Below are positions 1-8,683 of a DNA stretch of 30,619 nt, piece by piece; within the stretch, counting starts at the first letter, position 1; the number at the start of each line of letters is the position of its first letter. The stretch lies in the IMG/VR virus record IMGVR_UViG_3300038954_000348, positions 1-30,619 of that record. One strand, 5' to 3'. The notes beneath the pieces are model-generated. The model was not told the origin of the DNA and did not search any database. It saw only the letters and a program-made list of their open reading frames with translations. Made by a program: the position numbers and the translations under genes. This DNA comes from a virus.

Positions 1-51
1 GCTACGTTCGGAACCCGATGGATGGGTTTTCGTCCAGTACAGCGCTGGTTT

Positions 52-124
52 GGTCAGGTAGCTCAGGTGGTAGAGCAACGGCCTGAAAAGCCGTGTGTCG
101 GCGGTTCGAATCCGCCCCTGACCA
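52..124 (+). tRNA. tRNA-Phe (anticodon GAA), likely prophage attachment site
   Basis: A full cloverleaf can be folded: acceptor GGTCAGG/CCTGACC, D arm GCTC/GAGC, anticodon stem ACGGC/GCCGT around loop CTGAAAA (anticodon GAA), T arm GGCGG-TTCGAAT-CCGCC, discriminator A. CCA is not encoded. It is 73 nt. The leftward phage late genes begin to end just 84 bp downstream of its 3' end, the usual arrangement when a phage integrates into the 3' part of a tRNA gene and rebuilds it. A direct repeat of the 3' half is expected at the other prophage end, outside this window. Confidence 0.97.
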
Positions 125-150
125 CAAGACCCCCGCTTCAATCGGCGATT

Positions 151-178
151 CGCGCCGACAGGCGTGGCTTTTCTGTTT
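151..178 (+). terminator. possible intrinsic terminator after tRNA-Phe
   Basis: A short stem CGCGCC/GGCGTG (one G-T wobble) with loop GACA is followed by GCTTTTCTGTTT. It is placed to end the tRNA transcript and would also lie between the host tRNA and the 3' end of the leftward phage genes. The stem is only 6 bp, so this is tentative. Confidence 0.35.
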
Positions 179-207
179 GGGTGGGCACAGAATCGGGCAC
201 AATTCCG

Positions 208-762
208 CTACGGGAGCGAAAACGGCCGCCATCGCACGCCAAAGCTCCATCCGCGCGTTTCTCCCGTGGCGGTGTATCCCGCGAACGCCTGCAGCCTGCG
301 CCACCGTCCGACCAGGCGTCCCGATGCACGCAGGCCCTGCGGGGTGACAGCCGTCTCGAGCTCCGGATACAGCGACCAGCTGGGCCGACTCAGCTCGTAA
401 CGCTCTTGCATCCACCGTCGCTCGCCGGCATCCCAGTACGTCAGCTCGAGTGCGTCGGTGCCCCACACGCGACTCTGGCGGCGCACCGGCGTTTCGGTGA
501 TGAGGCCGCCTAAATCGACACCGGTCGGCATGCGCACGGTGTCGACGCGGGTCTCGGTCACGCGCATGGTATCGTGCACGGTGACAACGTCCGGCAGCCA
601 CACCGGACGCGACGTGTCCGGGTCGGCCGTGGCAGCACGAATCGTATCTGGAGGCGTAGACCGGGGCGCCATGCGGCGGCCGGTGTAGTAGCCAGCGGCA
701 AGACATGCAACGGCGACGATCGCCGCGGCTACGAGCTGAACGATCGGAAAAGTGCGGGTCAA
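208..762 (-). CDS. membrane-anchored periplasmic protein of the lysis region
   Basis: 184 aa. Residues about 7-25 form one hydrophobic segment followed by positive residues (GRR), so the rest is probably periplasmic. A Thr/Val/Asp-rich stretch (VTVHDTMRVTETRVDTV) follows. The C-terminal third has alternating aromatic and glycine residues (AFAGYTATGETRGWSFGVRW) that look like beta strands of a membrane or barrel-like domain. It starts at TTG, six bases after the stop of the preceding gene, with no Shine-Dalgarno sequence. It is the last gene of the late operon, next to a membrane coiled-coil protein and an M15 peptidase, so a spanin-like or other lysis-accessory role is possible. No family was recognised. 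Confidence 0.7.
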   Translation of the reverse strand: MTRTFPIVQLVAAAIVAVACLAAGYYTGRRMAPRSTPPDTIRAATADPDTSRPVWLPDVVTVHDTMRVTETRVDTVRMPTGVDLGGLITETPVRRQSRVWGTDALELTYWDAGERRWMQERYELSRPSWSLYPELETAVTPQGLRASGRLVGRWRRLQAFAGYTATGETRGWSFGVRWRPFSLP

Positions 763-768
763 AGCTGT

Positions 769-1053
769 TTACAGCTGCTGCTGGATGGCCTGGATGCGCT
801 TGTCGATGCGATCGACCTTTTTCTCAAGACTGCTGTGCTCGTCGTGGAGGTGGACCTTCAAGGCTTCGACGTCGCTGCGCAAGTCGTCGATCTCGGACTC
901 GCGGCGCTCTGCGCCCTCGTCTTGGCGATTGAGCTCGCGCCGGCCCAGGTGCCAGAGAAGTGTGAAGACCCCGACGGCGATCGGGACGACCAGGTATTGC
1001 ATCACCCATTCTGGCAGCGAGATGGTCGTCGTTTGCATCATCCAGTCCATCAT
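769..1053 (-). CDS. holin-like single-TM protein with coiled coil
   Basis: 94 aa. Residues about 16-36 (VMQYLVVPIAVGVFTLLWHLG) form one membrane segment. Residues about 45-94 are a charged heptad-rich coiled coil (IDDLRSDVEALKVHL...KKVDRIDKRIQAIQQQL). The start codon overlaps the stop of the M15 peptidase gene by one base (TGATG), which implies translational coupling. Size, one TM and position beside the endolysin-type peptidase suggest a holin or other lysis regulator. A phage membrane-anchoring factor with another role cannot be excluded. Confidence 0.75.
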   Translation of the reverse strand: MMDWMMQTTTISLPEWVMQYLVVPIAVGVFTLLWHLGRRELNRQDEGAERRESEIDDLRSDVEALKVHLHDEHSSLEKKVDRIDKRIQAIQQQL

Positions 1054-1379
1054 CAGTCGGGGTCGTATTCAACGTGAATGTGCGTGCCTTCGTGCACGAC
1101 GTCGAAGTCGTCCCCAAGCTCGCGCTGAAGCTCACGCGCCGCGCCCGCCGGATCGGAGAGGTGCCACACGCGAAGGTCGAGCGCGCGGTCGGCGTAGTGG
1201 AGAGAGCCGGTCATGTGGGTGCCATCGTTGGCCGACGTCACGACCAGGCGCTGCGGCGTGTCGGCATAGATGGGCGCCGCTGCGTCGAGGATGGTTTCCT
1301 GGGCGGACGTCCCCTTGTACTCGACGCTCGCGTCCTTTAGAAAAAATGTCGTGCCGGATGAAGTCTGTCGGCGGTCCAT
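1053..1379 (-). CDS. M15-type DD-carboxypeptidase/endopeptidase, putative endolysin
   Basis: 108 aa, about the length of a stand-alone M15A zinc peptidase domain. The family signature is visible: H61 in GSLHY, D68 in RALDLR, and the HIHVE motif (H100, H102) near the C-terminus, with E97 as likely general base. These enzymes cut peptide cross-links of peptidoglycan. No signal peptide is present, as expected for a holin-dependent endolysin. It lies between a 55-aa membrane protein and a TM coiled-coil protein, with a one-base overlap downstream, which forms a compact lysis cassette at the end of the late operon. Confidence 0.85.
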   Translation of the reverse strand: MDRRQTSSGTTFFLKDASVEYKGTSAQETILDAAAPIYADTPQRLVVTSANDGTHMTGSLHYADRALDLRVWHLSDPAGAARELQRELGDDFDVVHEGTHIHVEYDPD

Positions 1380-1391
1380 AAGACAGGGCCT

Positions 1392-1559
1392 TTACTGGCG
1401 AGTCGGGCGGCGATCAGAGTCCTCGTCCGGTGCCGGGGCGCGTCGCCCTCCCGAGTGGCCTCCGGAAGTCGCGTCGTCAGCAAAAAGGACATCACCCCAC
1501 AGCTGGTACACGAGAAGGGCAATTGCAACGAGCAGAAGAACAAGCAGAGCCGTGTCCAT
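1392..1559 (-). CDS. small single-TM protein, possible holin
   Basis: 55 aa. Residues 4-20 (ALLVLLLVAIALLVYQL) are a clear membrane helix. The remaining tail is polar, with basic and acidic residues (SGGRRAPAPDEDSDRRPTR). It starts at ATG about 31 bp downstream of a copy of the recurrent 20-bp motif and ends 12 bp before the M15 peptidase start. Position and topology fit a holin or pinholin-like protein. There is no family match by eye. Confidence 0.7.
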   Translation of the reverse strand: MDTALLVLLLVAIALLVYQLWGDVLFADDATSGGHSGGRRAPAPDEDSDRRPTRQ

Positions 1560-1590
1560 GGCAGCACCGGTCGTTCACATGAGGGCGGGC

Positions 1591-1610
1591 GTCACCCACA
1601 ACGGGGGGAG
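1591..1610 (-). promoter_or_regulatory. recurrent 20-bp late-region motif, copy 1
   Basis: The plus strand reads GTCACCCACAACGGGGGGAG. It lies in the gap between the fibre-associated gene and the lysis cassette, 31 bp before the ATG of the 55-aa membrane protein. Four further copies occur in other gaps of the same region, in the same orientation relative to transcription. Function unknown: a late promoter element or a stoperator-like protein binding site are candidates. Confidence 0.6.
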
Positions 1611-1644
1611 CGTACCGGACCGCGTTCGGCGCTAATGGCCCCCG

Positions 1645-2403
1645 TCACACGACGAACGTGATGTTGTTAAGCGTCCACTTGTCGCCGCTCACGCTCACAG
1701 AGAGCGTGTCGTCCTCGAACAGCGTTTTCCACGACCCCGCGCTTTGGCGCACGTCCACGCGAACCGTATCGATCGTGCCGCTCGCCGGGCCAAACTCATT
1801 GGAATACAGCCCGCTGTCGCTAAGCTCGAGCTTATTGCTGCCGCTGTTGTACGCGAATGTGGCTTGGATAATGGTGCCTGTATATGCCGACCCGATAAGG
1901 CTTCCCCCATCGAGACACTGAACGCGAAACTCGTCAAACTCTGCGCTCGCGCCTTGCCCGAGCAGCTCCAGAATGCCCTGGGAGACCGCGGCGTCCGTGT
2001 CAGGCGTCTGGTCCCAGATGAACGACGAGCCCGACGGCACCACGAGCGTCGTGTTCACGGGCCACGTCAGATCACCTCCGCCGCTGTCCTCGACCTTCAT
2101 CACGAAGAAGGTGCGGAAGCCGAGCGCGTCTTCAAGGTCGATTTCCACCAGCAGCTCGTCCACCGTGAGATCCGATGTCCCGTTGCCCCAGGTGAACTCG
2201 ACATCGCTGTTCAGGTCGATCTGCACGGGGTCGGTGCCGGACGTGCCGCCCGTGGCGCTCCACAGGTCGTCGTCGTTGATCACTTGCACCTCCGAGCCGT
2301 CCGAGGCGACGGGCGATCCGTTGTTGCGCAGCGTGAGTCGGTAGTCGTAGAACGATCCGTCTAAGACATTCTGCAGGATGTCCTGCTGGGCTTCAACATT
2401 CAT
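1645..2403 (-). CDS. fibre-associated hypothetical structural protein
   Basis: 252 aa, acidic and rich in Gly, Ser, Thr and Asp, with no TM segment or signal peptide. Alternating hydrophobic and polar residues suggest mostly beta structure. The C-terminus (DTLSVSVSGDKWTLNNITFVV) looks like a closing beta strand. It follows the LamG-containing fibre gene by 18 bp in the same operon, so it is probably a second fibre or baseplate-distal component, or a fibre chaperone. No family was recognised. Confidence 0.7.
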   Translation of the reverse strand: MNVEAQQDILQNVLDGSFYDYRLTLRNNGSPVASDGSEVQVINDDDLWSATGGTSGTDPVQIDLNSDVEFTWGNGTSDLTVDELLVEIDLEDALGFRTFFVMKVEDSGGGDLTWPVNTTLVVPSGSSFIWDQTPDTDAAVSQGILELLGQGASAEFDEFRVQCLDGGSLIGSAYTGTIIQATFAYNSGSNKLELSDSGLYSNEFGPASGTIDTVRVDVRQSAGSWKTLFEDDTLSVSVSGDKWTLNNITFVV

Positions 2404-2421
2404 GGTATTGGTGGTCTTAGG

Positions 2422-4524
2422 TTAAGCGGGAAAGGTGACGTTGAGGTCGCCCGCGCTGATGCGAAGCGCGCCGCCGGCCCCGACGATCTCGTCAATCGTC
2501 GTGCTGGACAGGAGCGTACCGCCGTCGTAGATGGCGAGGGTGTCGAAGCGCAGGCCGCCGTGTCCTGCGCTCATTAGGTTGTCGTAGGTGAGGGCAGAGT
2601 CATTATCAATTTCACCGGCAAATCCGCCGGTGGACGAGAAGCCGGTGGTGTCCGTGAGCGTCACGCCGCGTACGGTGTCCTCTACCTGCACTGTGAGCAG
2701 CCCGAAATAGTCGCTCTGTCCGTTGTTTGTATCCGCAATGTTTTGCGTCGGCAGATCGACGGTCGTGGCCTTTACGTCGTCGGTGACTTGATCTTTGAAG
2801 ACGAACGTGCGCTTGACGGAGCCATTGAAGGTGCCCGAGGTGTCGTCGTAGCCGCCGGGGTTGACCGCGATGCCGTTCCCGTGCTGCTGGCCGATACCGC
2901 CCGCATCGCCGCCGATGATCTGCGGGTGGTCGAACACGTCGCGCCCCACGAGCACGCCGTCTACGTAGAACGCCGCGATGCCGGTGTCCGCGTCGGCGCT
3001 CCACTCTAGGATGTAGGTATCGACTCCAGGCACCGTGGAGCGAATCTCAGCGGTGTCGGCATCGGAGCCCGCGTTGGACCCGTCGCCGCACTGGAAGATG
3101 AACTCACCGTTGTGGACGGTGAGAGCCATGCCGGTGAACGCCCCCCCAGCCTCTTTCGCAATTTTGCCGTTCGACGTCACGACCGTCACCTCGCAAAGCC
3201 CCGACGCGGCGGTACACGGAGACAGGTCGAAGTGATCGACGCTGTAATCGAGGGGGGTGGGCGGCTCATCGCCAAGATTGGGCGGCGTCCACACGCCGGT
3301 GGCTTCCATGTCCCCTGTGACGCCGCCAACCTGATCCACGTCCGTTGTAATGTGGTCCACGGCGATGTCGCAGAAGTGGACCGTACCCGTAAACCCTCCG
3401 GGGTTGGATGTCGAGTTGTAGCCAGCTCGATTCGCGGCCACACCCGAATGGACGAGACCGATGCCTCCGGGATTATTGCCCGCAAGGTCAGGATTGTTGA
3501 ACGTGTCGGTGCCTTGCACCACCCCGTCCAGATACAAGGCGGCCCGTCCTTCCACGCTCGAGGCCGACCACTCCACGACAAGACGCGAGGTGCCCCGCGA
3601 GGATTCCGAAGGGATCGGGGCCGAGATTTCGGCGGTATCGCTGTCGCTCCCGTAGTTCGACCCATCTCCGCACTGGAAGTAGATATTGCCGTTGTAAGCG
3701 TAGAGGACCAGTCCACTTCCGCTTGCGCCTGCCTCCATGAGAATCCCGTTATCAGCGGGCGTGATGTCGCACACGACGCGGCACGTCGCTTCCTGCGACG
3801 GGGACAGGTCGAGGTAGTCGTCGAGCGTATTCCAGAGAACACCTGCCGGGTACCTCGACATGCGAGACGACCCGCCGGGGTGGGTGTCTGTCGAGACGAG
3901 CACCAGGGCCTCCGCATCGCCGTGTCCCGTCGCCACCGCTGTCGGGTTCTCCTGTACGATGGTCGGGGTAACGACCCCGTGCGCCTGCGCTTCGGCGGCT
4001 GCCGCAAAGTCGATGATACTGATGGTAGAAATGCCAGCGTCTGCCGTCGCGATGCCGTATCCATCCACGGTTCCGACTGTGAGCGGCACCACGATAGAGG
4101 GCTGCACGACGCCCTGCGCCGCCGCGTCTGCCGCTGCCGCAAACTCCACGGGGACCTCTACGACTACGCCCGCGCTGGTCGTCGCCTCGCCCACGCCTGT
4201 AACAGCGCCCGTGACGGTGGGCACCACGATGTCCGGGGTCAGGGTCGCGCGCGCATTGGCGATTGCTTCTGCGAGCACCTGCGGCCCCACGAGCACCGAT
4301 ACGACTGTACTGGCCACCGCTTCGCCGCGGCCGAGCGCCACGGCACTGGCCGGCACGGACTCGATGTTTGGCACCACGACGCCGACACCGTTCGCTTCGG
4401 CCTCTGCGGCAAACTTCGGCCCCACAAAGACCTGCACTTCGGTTGTCGCTTCCGGCACGCCTTGCCCCTGCACGACGCCTTCCGCAACGCGGGCCCTTCG
4501 CGATGTCCAGTAGATGATCGGCAC
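2422..4524 (-). CDS. large fibre/receptor-binding protein with N-terminal repeats and two LamG-like domains
   Basis: 700 aa. Residues about 10-205 contain four divergent repeats of about 45 residues, each with a pattern like FAAEAEANGVVVPNI followed by GxGxA. Two related concanavalin A/LamG-like domains follow (about 225-385 and 415-570). Both carry the string FQCGDGSN and a LDGV/VDGV strand. A C-terminal beta-rich region has TLAIYDGGTLLSS. It begins directly after the tail-tip gene. Known phage proteins of this build bind glycans, so host recognition is the likely role. The repeat shaft may vary in copy number. Confidence 0.8.
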   Translation of the reverse strand: MPIIYWTSRRARVAEGVVQGQGVPEATTEVQVFVGPKFAAEAEANGVGVVVPNIESVPASAVALGRGEAVASTVVSVLVGPQVLAEAIANARATLTPDIVVPTVTGAVTGVGEATTSAGVVVEVPVEFAAAADAAAQGVVQPSIVVPLTVGTVDGYGIATADAGISTISIIDFAAAAEAQAHGVVTPTIVQENPTAVATGHGDAEALVLVSTDTHPGGSSRMSRYPAGVLWNTLDDYLDLSPSQEATCRVVCDITPADNGILMEAGASGSGLVLYAYNGNIYFQCGDGSNYGSDSDTAEISAPIPSESSRGTSRLVVEWSASSVEGRAALYLDGVVQGTDTFNNPDLAGNNPGGIGLVHSGVAANRAGYNSTSNPGGFTGTVHFCDIAVDHITTDVDQVGGVTGDMEATGVWTPPNLGDEPPTPLDYSVDHFDLSPCTAASGLCEVTVVTSNGKIAKEAGGAFTGMALTVHNGEFIFQCGDGSNAGSDADTAEIRSTVPGVDTYILEWSADADTGIAAFYVDGVLVGRDVFDHPQIIGGDAGGIGQQHGNGIAVNPGGYDDTSGTFNGSVKRTFVFKDQVTDDVKATTVDLPTQNIADTNNGQSDYFGLLTVQVEDTVRGVTLTDTTGFSSTGGFAGEIDNDSALTYDNLMSAGHGGLRFDTLAIYDGGTLLSSTTIDEIVGAGGALRISAGDLNVTFPA

Positions 4525-4526
4525 AG

Positions 4527-6911
4527 TCAGGCGGGCGTGAGCGTGAAGGCAATCGAAATGTCCGCCATCGCGGGGTCGGCCGGGTCGGGCGCGGTGACCA
4601 CAAGCAGCTCATCGGCGTTGATCGTCTCCGCGATGGTGGCCGTCGTTGTCTGGGACGACACCGACACCGTCTGCGTCGCATTGCTCCCCACGGTGATCGA
4701 AAAATCGACGGCGGAATTCGGTGTGGTCCCCACGTGGATCAGTACGTCGTCCACCGTGAATGGAAATCGGAGCGGCATCTGCATCAGCGTCTCGCCTGCT
4801 GCGGGACGCCCCGGGACGAATGGCCCAATCTGATAGCTCGCTCCCTCAATCGTGGTCGGGTCCACACCCAGCGCCTTCACAATGGTCGCCCGATCGACGC
4901 CCACCGTGTCCGGCGCGCGCGTCGGCGCGTCGAAGGTTTCCGACCGCCCGCTCGCAATAGTGCGTGCTACGGCGGCCGGGAGCGACGTCTTCAGCTCCAC
5001 GCACGTCACCTCGTAGAAGCCCCCTTCGGTGTCCGATGTCTGCCGTTCCTCGATCGCGAGCGGCCAGTAGCGCGTGCCGTCGTATTCGATCGCGCGGTCG
5101 GACAGCGGAATAGCCGTCGGACGCGTGAGGCGCAGCCGCATCCGCTCCTGGGCGGACGATCGCAGGCGGAGCGCTTCCTCGGCCGCGAGCATCGAGACGC
5201 TAATGCCCTGCGACTGGCCGAGCACCGACCATCCCTGGGCGGGATTGCCCTGGTCGTCGAGAAGAGCGCCGAGGGAGCCTTTCCATGGTCCCGTGCCGAT
5301 GCGCACGGTGCGCTCCAGCTTCTCGCCCTCACTGCGCGCGGTGTGGTACGCCCGGTAGATCGTCGCCGCTTCCTGGTCGCTTTTGCGCTCGAAGGCGAGA
5401 CCGTCCCAGTTCGCGTACAGAATGAAGTCATCGGTACTCGAGGAGCCGGGGCGCGCCACGGCGTTGTACACGCGCAGCTCCAGGTCCAGCCCTTCGGGTG
5501 GGGCAGGAATGTCGTGCGTGACGGACTCGTAGGCTTGCTCGTTGACGTCGCTGTCCAGGTGGGTGTTCTTCATTCCGTGCGGGCCCAAGCTGCCGGCATC
5601 GGTCCACCCTTGCCCTTCGACCCACCAGAACGTGGTGCCGGAGGGCGCGGGCCCGCCGATTGCCCAAAAAGCTCGTGAGGCGTCTGGGGTATCGGTGGGA
5701 TTCGGGTTGCCCTGACCGTCGGTGAGGCGACCCTGCACACGCAACGTGAGCTGCATGTTTTCGGCATCGGCCGACAGAGCGCCCAGGTCCGCCACGGCGT
5801 AGCGGTCAGCGAAATTCGCAAACGAGCTGAGCGGCGCCGCGCTGTCGGCCGTCTGCTGGCCCTCGATTTCCAGGTAGTGCGAGCCCCCGTACAGCTGCGC
5901 CTCTATGTCTTGCTCCTTGAAGACACCTCCGAGGCTGACTTCCGTGCTGCCGTCGTTCACGAAGAAGCTCCAGCTGCCAGTTTCGAGCTCTTCGAAGCCA
6001 CCGTCGATGTCGATCACGTTCGGCGCGCCGTGCTCGTAGGTGATGCGCGAGTCGATCACGGGCTTCTCCCCGCTCACGCGGTCGCTGTTCTCTTCCCAAG
6101 CCTCGGCCGTCACATCGACCGTGGCCGGGCGCGTCGTCTGCCCGGTGAGCGTGCCGTTCGTGTCGTACTGCCAGACGTCGACCGTCGCGCCTGAAGCGAA
6201 TGCCGCGGGCTGGTGCATCCGCCACCGGCCGGTGCGCTGCACGAGGATGCAGTTGCAGTGCGTGAGCAGGTCGTCCAGCACCGCTCCCGCATTCATCGGC
6301 CGAAGGGTGCCATCACCGCCGTCGCGATAAAAAGCGCCGTTCGGCACTTGAACCGAGCCCGGGTCGTCGGCCGCCCCCATCGACTCGGGGCGCCAGTCCA
6401 TCACCATGTCGAGCGGCAGGCCGAGCCCGAGGCGCGAGAGGATCGACGTCACGGCCACGGCAAGCGTCCGCGTGCCGCCCAGCGGAAAGGCGTTGCCCGT
6501 GGCGTCCGTCCAGTCGTCGTTCAGGCCACGCAGGCGGTCTTTCGCGCGCAGCGTCACCCAGTCCGAGACGTTGTCGGCGCGGGGCGTGTCCGTCGCGCTC
6601 GGGACGCAGTAGCCCACGAACTGTTCGCTGCCGCCCTTTTTGATCGTCAGGCGGTAGTCGCGCGGGTCGCTGCCGGGGATGGCGCGCAGGAGCTGCATGA
6701 GCGTGGCGTCCTCGACGTACAGGCGGCAGGTGCCCGCTAGCGAGATGCGGGGCGTGAGCACGTGGTCGGCCGCGTCGCCGGGCGTGATGAGGTAGCCGTC
6801 CGGGCGCGGGCTGTACGTCGTGCCGCTGTAGCCCTCGGCATCGAGCACGATCTGGCAGACGTCACCGTCGTGCGTGCGAAACGATGTGTCTACGAGTGTG
6901 CCAAACGCCAC
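4527..6911 (-). CDS. tail-tip/baseplate hub-like protein
   Basis: 794 aa from a GTG start two bases after the tape-measure stop. The same frame is open further upstream (to 6989), but that would overlap the tape-measure gene by 77 bp and the extra N-terminus is low-complexity. The N-terminal part contains a beta-rich module (DGDVCQIVLDAEGYSG...RISLAGTCRLYVED). The rest is long, acidic and beta-rich. The position directly after the tape measure and before the fibre gene is that of the distal tail/tail-associated hub proteins of siphoviruses. No catalytic motif was seen. The assignment rests mainly on gene order. Confidence 0.75.
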   Translation of the reverse strand: MAFGTLVDTSFRTHDGDVCQIVLDAEGYSGTTYSPRPDGYLITPGDAADHVLTPRISLAGTCRLYVEDATLMQLLRAIPGSDPRDYRLTIKKGGSEQFVGYCVPSATDTPRADNVSDWVTLRAKDRLRGLNDDWTDATGNAFPLGGTRTLAVAVTSILSRLGLGLPLDMVMDWRPESMGAADDPGSVQVPNGAFYRDGGDGTLRPMNAGAVLDDLLTHCNCILVQRTGRWRMHQPAAFASGATVDVWQYDTNGTLTGQTTRPATVDVTAEAWEENSDRVSGEKPVIDSRITYEHGAPNVIDIDGGFEELETGSWSFFVNDGSTEVSLGGVFKEQDIEAQLYGGSHYLEIEGQQTADSAAPLSSFANFADRYAVADLGALSADAENMQLTLRVQGRLTDGQGNPNPTDTPDASRAFWAIGGPAPSGTTFWWVEGQGWTDAGSLGPHGMKNTHLDSDVNEQAYESVTHDIPAPPEGLDLELRVYNAVARPGSSSTDDFILYANWDGLAFERKSDQEAATIYRAYHTARSEGEKLERTVRIGTGPWKGSLGALLDDQGNPAQGWSVLGQSQGISVSMLAAEEALRLRSSAQERMRLRLTRPTAIPLSDRAIEYDGTRYWPLAIEERQTSDTEGGFYEVTCVELKTSLPAAVARTIASGRSETFDAPTRAPDTVGVDRATIVKALGVDPTTIEGASYQIGPFVPGRPAAGETLMQMPLRFPFTVDDVLIHVGTTPNSAVDFSITVGSNATQTVSVSSQTTTATIAETINADELLVVTAPDPADPAMADISIAFTLTPA

Positions 6912-6912
6912 G

Positions 6913-8679
6913 TTACGCGTTTTTGAATGATTGATTGCGCTCGAGCTCCAGTCGCAGGCGGTCAAGGCCGATGTCCCACGTCGCCTCAAAGCTCCCGGTC
7001 GCCGGCTGCGCCGCAGGTTGGATCATGCTTTCTACGCGGTCGATTGGCGCGACCACCTCTCCGGCATGCAGCATGGCCAGCCCGTCGCGCTTCACAAAGC
7101 CGCCGGAATCGAGGCCAAGAAGCCCGCTGAAGATACTCCCGAAGCTGCCGCCCAGACTGCCGAGGGAGCCGATGCCAAACAGGCTCATAATGCCTTTCAA
7201 GATCGTGGCCTGCGTCACGGCGCGGATCAGCTGCGAGACGACGCGCTGCAGGCTCTGTACGATCGCACGGCCGACAGAGACGAAGACGTCGCCCAGGCTT
7301 TGAACCCGCGTCTGCAGGGTGGCCATGCGCCCGAGCACGTCGCCCAGTCCCGCCCCGATGCGCGAGACCATGCGCACGCCCACGCGCTGCGTCGTGGTGA
7401 ACCCGGCCGTCAGCTGCTCTCGGACGCGCTGCAGCATCCGCGCCTGGGCCTGTAGGCCGCCGACTGACGTAGACCCCGGCCGGAAGGTCGACCCATCCGC
7501 AGGTTGCGGGCCGGAGACGTCGCCGCCGGCAGGTGTGGCGCGCATCGAACGGAAGCCGACGCCTCCAAAGATCAGGTCCATGGTGTTCTGGAGACGCTGG
7601 AACTGATCGGTCGGAATTTCCGACGTCAACACTTCTAGACGTTTCTGAACGGTCCTGAGTTGCTGCGCGAACCGGTCGAGGAGCGCTTCAGGAAAAGCGT
7701 TGGGGAACTTGTCCTGCAGCTTCTGCAGCTCTTGAAACGCCGACATGCGGAAGCCCTCGATCTGCGACAGCATCTCCTCGCGCGGAATCAGGCCGCGCTC
7801 GAACCGCTCGCGCACGTTGTCGATTTCGTCCGTCATGGTCGACACGACGTCGCGAATGCCACTGAGGTCGCCCACGCCCTGCACGAGCGCATCGCCCGTG
7901 CTCATGCCGCCGCCCTGCCCCGCAGTCACGAAGCCCCGCACCATCGCTCCGAGTCCACCCGGCACGTTTTTGAGGACGTCGATCGAGAACTGCGAAAAGG
8001 TGGCCAGGTCGTCCGACGCGGCGCGCAGGAGCTTCGCAAAGCCGCGACCCGCCGGTAGGATCTCGCCGCGGATCACCTCCTCGAACGCCGTCGAAAACTC
8101 CCGAGCGGTCTCCTTGTAGGTCGCCGTTAATGCCTGGACGTCGCGCTGTAAGCCTTGCGGCCCGAACTCGGCCGCGAGCTGGGTCGCGACGACAGCCAGG
8201 CCTGCGCCTCCGGCCAGTGCTCCGGTCGCCGCCACGGCCGCTGCGCCGAGCGCCTGTATGTGCGGCGGCAGCATCCGAAACGCTTCGAACCCTTCCTGCA
8301 CTTCGTCGAGCTCACCCGGCAGCCGAAAGCTCCCGCCACGCCGTCCATCCCCGCGAATGCGGTCCTCGTCGACGTCCGTGTTGATGTCAATCGTCCGGCC
8401 GTCGAGGCGGTCAATTTGGTCCTCAATTCCCTCAAACTTGTCGCTTAGCCGCTGCATCGCCACGCGGGCCCGCTTCGTGTCGATGCCGTCCAAAGCGCGA
8501 TCCAGGTCCTCTACGCTGTCCTCGCCGGCCTCCATCGCCGTGATCAGCGCTTCGCCGGCACGCAGGGCCTCGTCGCCCAGCTCCTCGACGTCGCCCGCCA
8601 GCTTTTGCATGTCGCGCCGCAGCTTGCGCAGGCCCTTCTGCTCGAAGCGGTACTCGAGGCTTTCTGAAACGTCGGCCAT
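6913..8679 (-). CDS. tail tape measure protein
   Basis: 588 aa. The N-terminal 120 residues are helical and heptad-rich (GLRKLRRDMQKLAGDVEEL). Hydrophobic Ala/Gly-rich stretches occur at about 143-172 (AAAVAATGALAGGAGLAVVA), and near the C-terminus a Gly/Ser/Phe/Leu segment (LGSLGGSFGSIFSGLLG) is followed by DSGGFVKRDG...LHAGEVV, typical of tape-measure C-termini. It lies directly downstream of the frameshifted tail assembly chaperone pair. It sets tail length and helps DNA entry. At 588 aa it predicts a fairly short tail. One CRISPR spacer of this prophage (26221-26256) resembles its C-terminal coding sequence at 7127-7150. Confidence 0.9.
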   Translation of the reverse strand: MADVSESLEYRFEQKGLRKLRRDMQKLAGDVEELGDEALRAGEALITAMEAGEDSVEDLDRALDGIDTKRARVAMQRLSDKFEGIEDQIDRLDGRTIDINTDVDEDRIRGDGRRGGSFRLPGELDEVQEGFEAFRMLPPHIQALGAAAVAATGALAGGAGLAVVATQLAAEFGPQGLQRDVQALTATYKETAREFSTAFEEVIRGEILPAGRGFAKLLRAASDDLATFSQFSIDVLKNVPGGLGAMVRGFVTAGQGGGMSTGDALVQGVGDLSGIRDVVSTMTDEIDNVRERFERGLIPREEMLSQIEGFRMSAFQELQKLQDKFPNAFPEALLDRFAQQLRTVQKRLEVLTSEIPTDQFQRLQNTMDLIFGGVGFRSMRATPAGGDVSGPQPADGSTFRPGSTSVGGLQAQARMLQRVREQLTAGFTTTQRVGVRMVSRIGAGLGDVLGRMATLQTRVQSLGDVFVSVGRAIVQSLQRVVSQLIRAVTQATILKGIMSLFGIGSLGSLGGSFGSIFSGLLGLDSGGFVKRDGLAMLHAGEVVAPIDRVESMIQPAAQPATGSFEATWDIGLDRLRLELERNQSFKNA

Positions 8680-8683
8680 CGGC

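Noticed and set aside
2-706. Long minus-strand frame of 234 codons crossing the tRNA
   Set aside because: Its C-terminal part is the reverse translation of tRNA-Phe and the rest is the shadow of the membrane-anchored protein gene at 208-762.
3112-4833. Plus-strand open frame of 573 codons
   Set aside because: It lies opposite the fibre gene at 2422-4524, and its Arg/His-rich composition is the shadow expected of GC-rich acidic genes.
6912-6989. N-terminal extension of the tail-tip gene
   Set aside because: It overlaps the end of the tape-measure gene, and the GTG two bases after that stop gives a normal gene junction.
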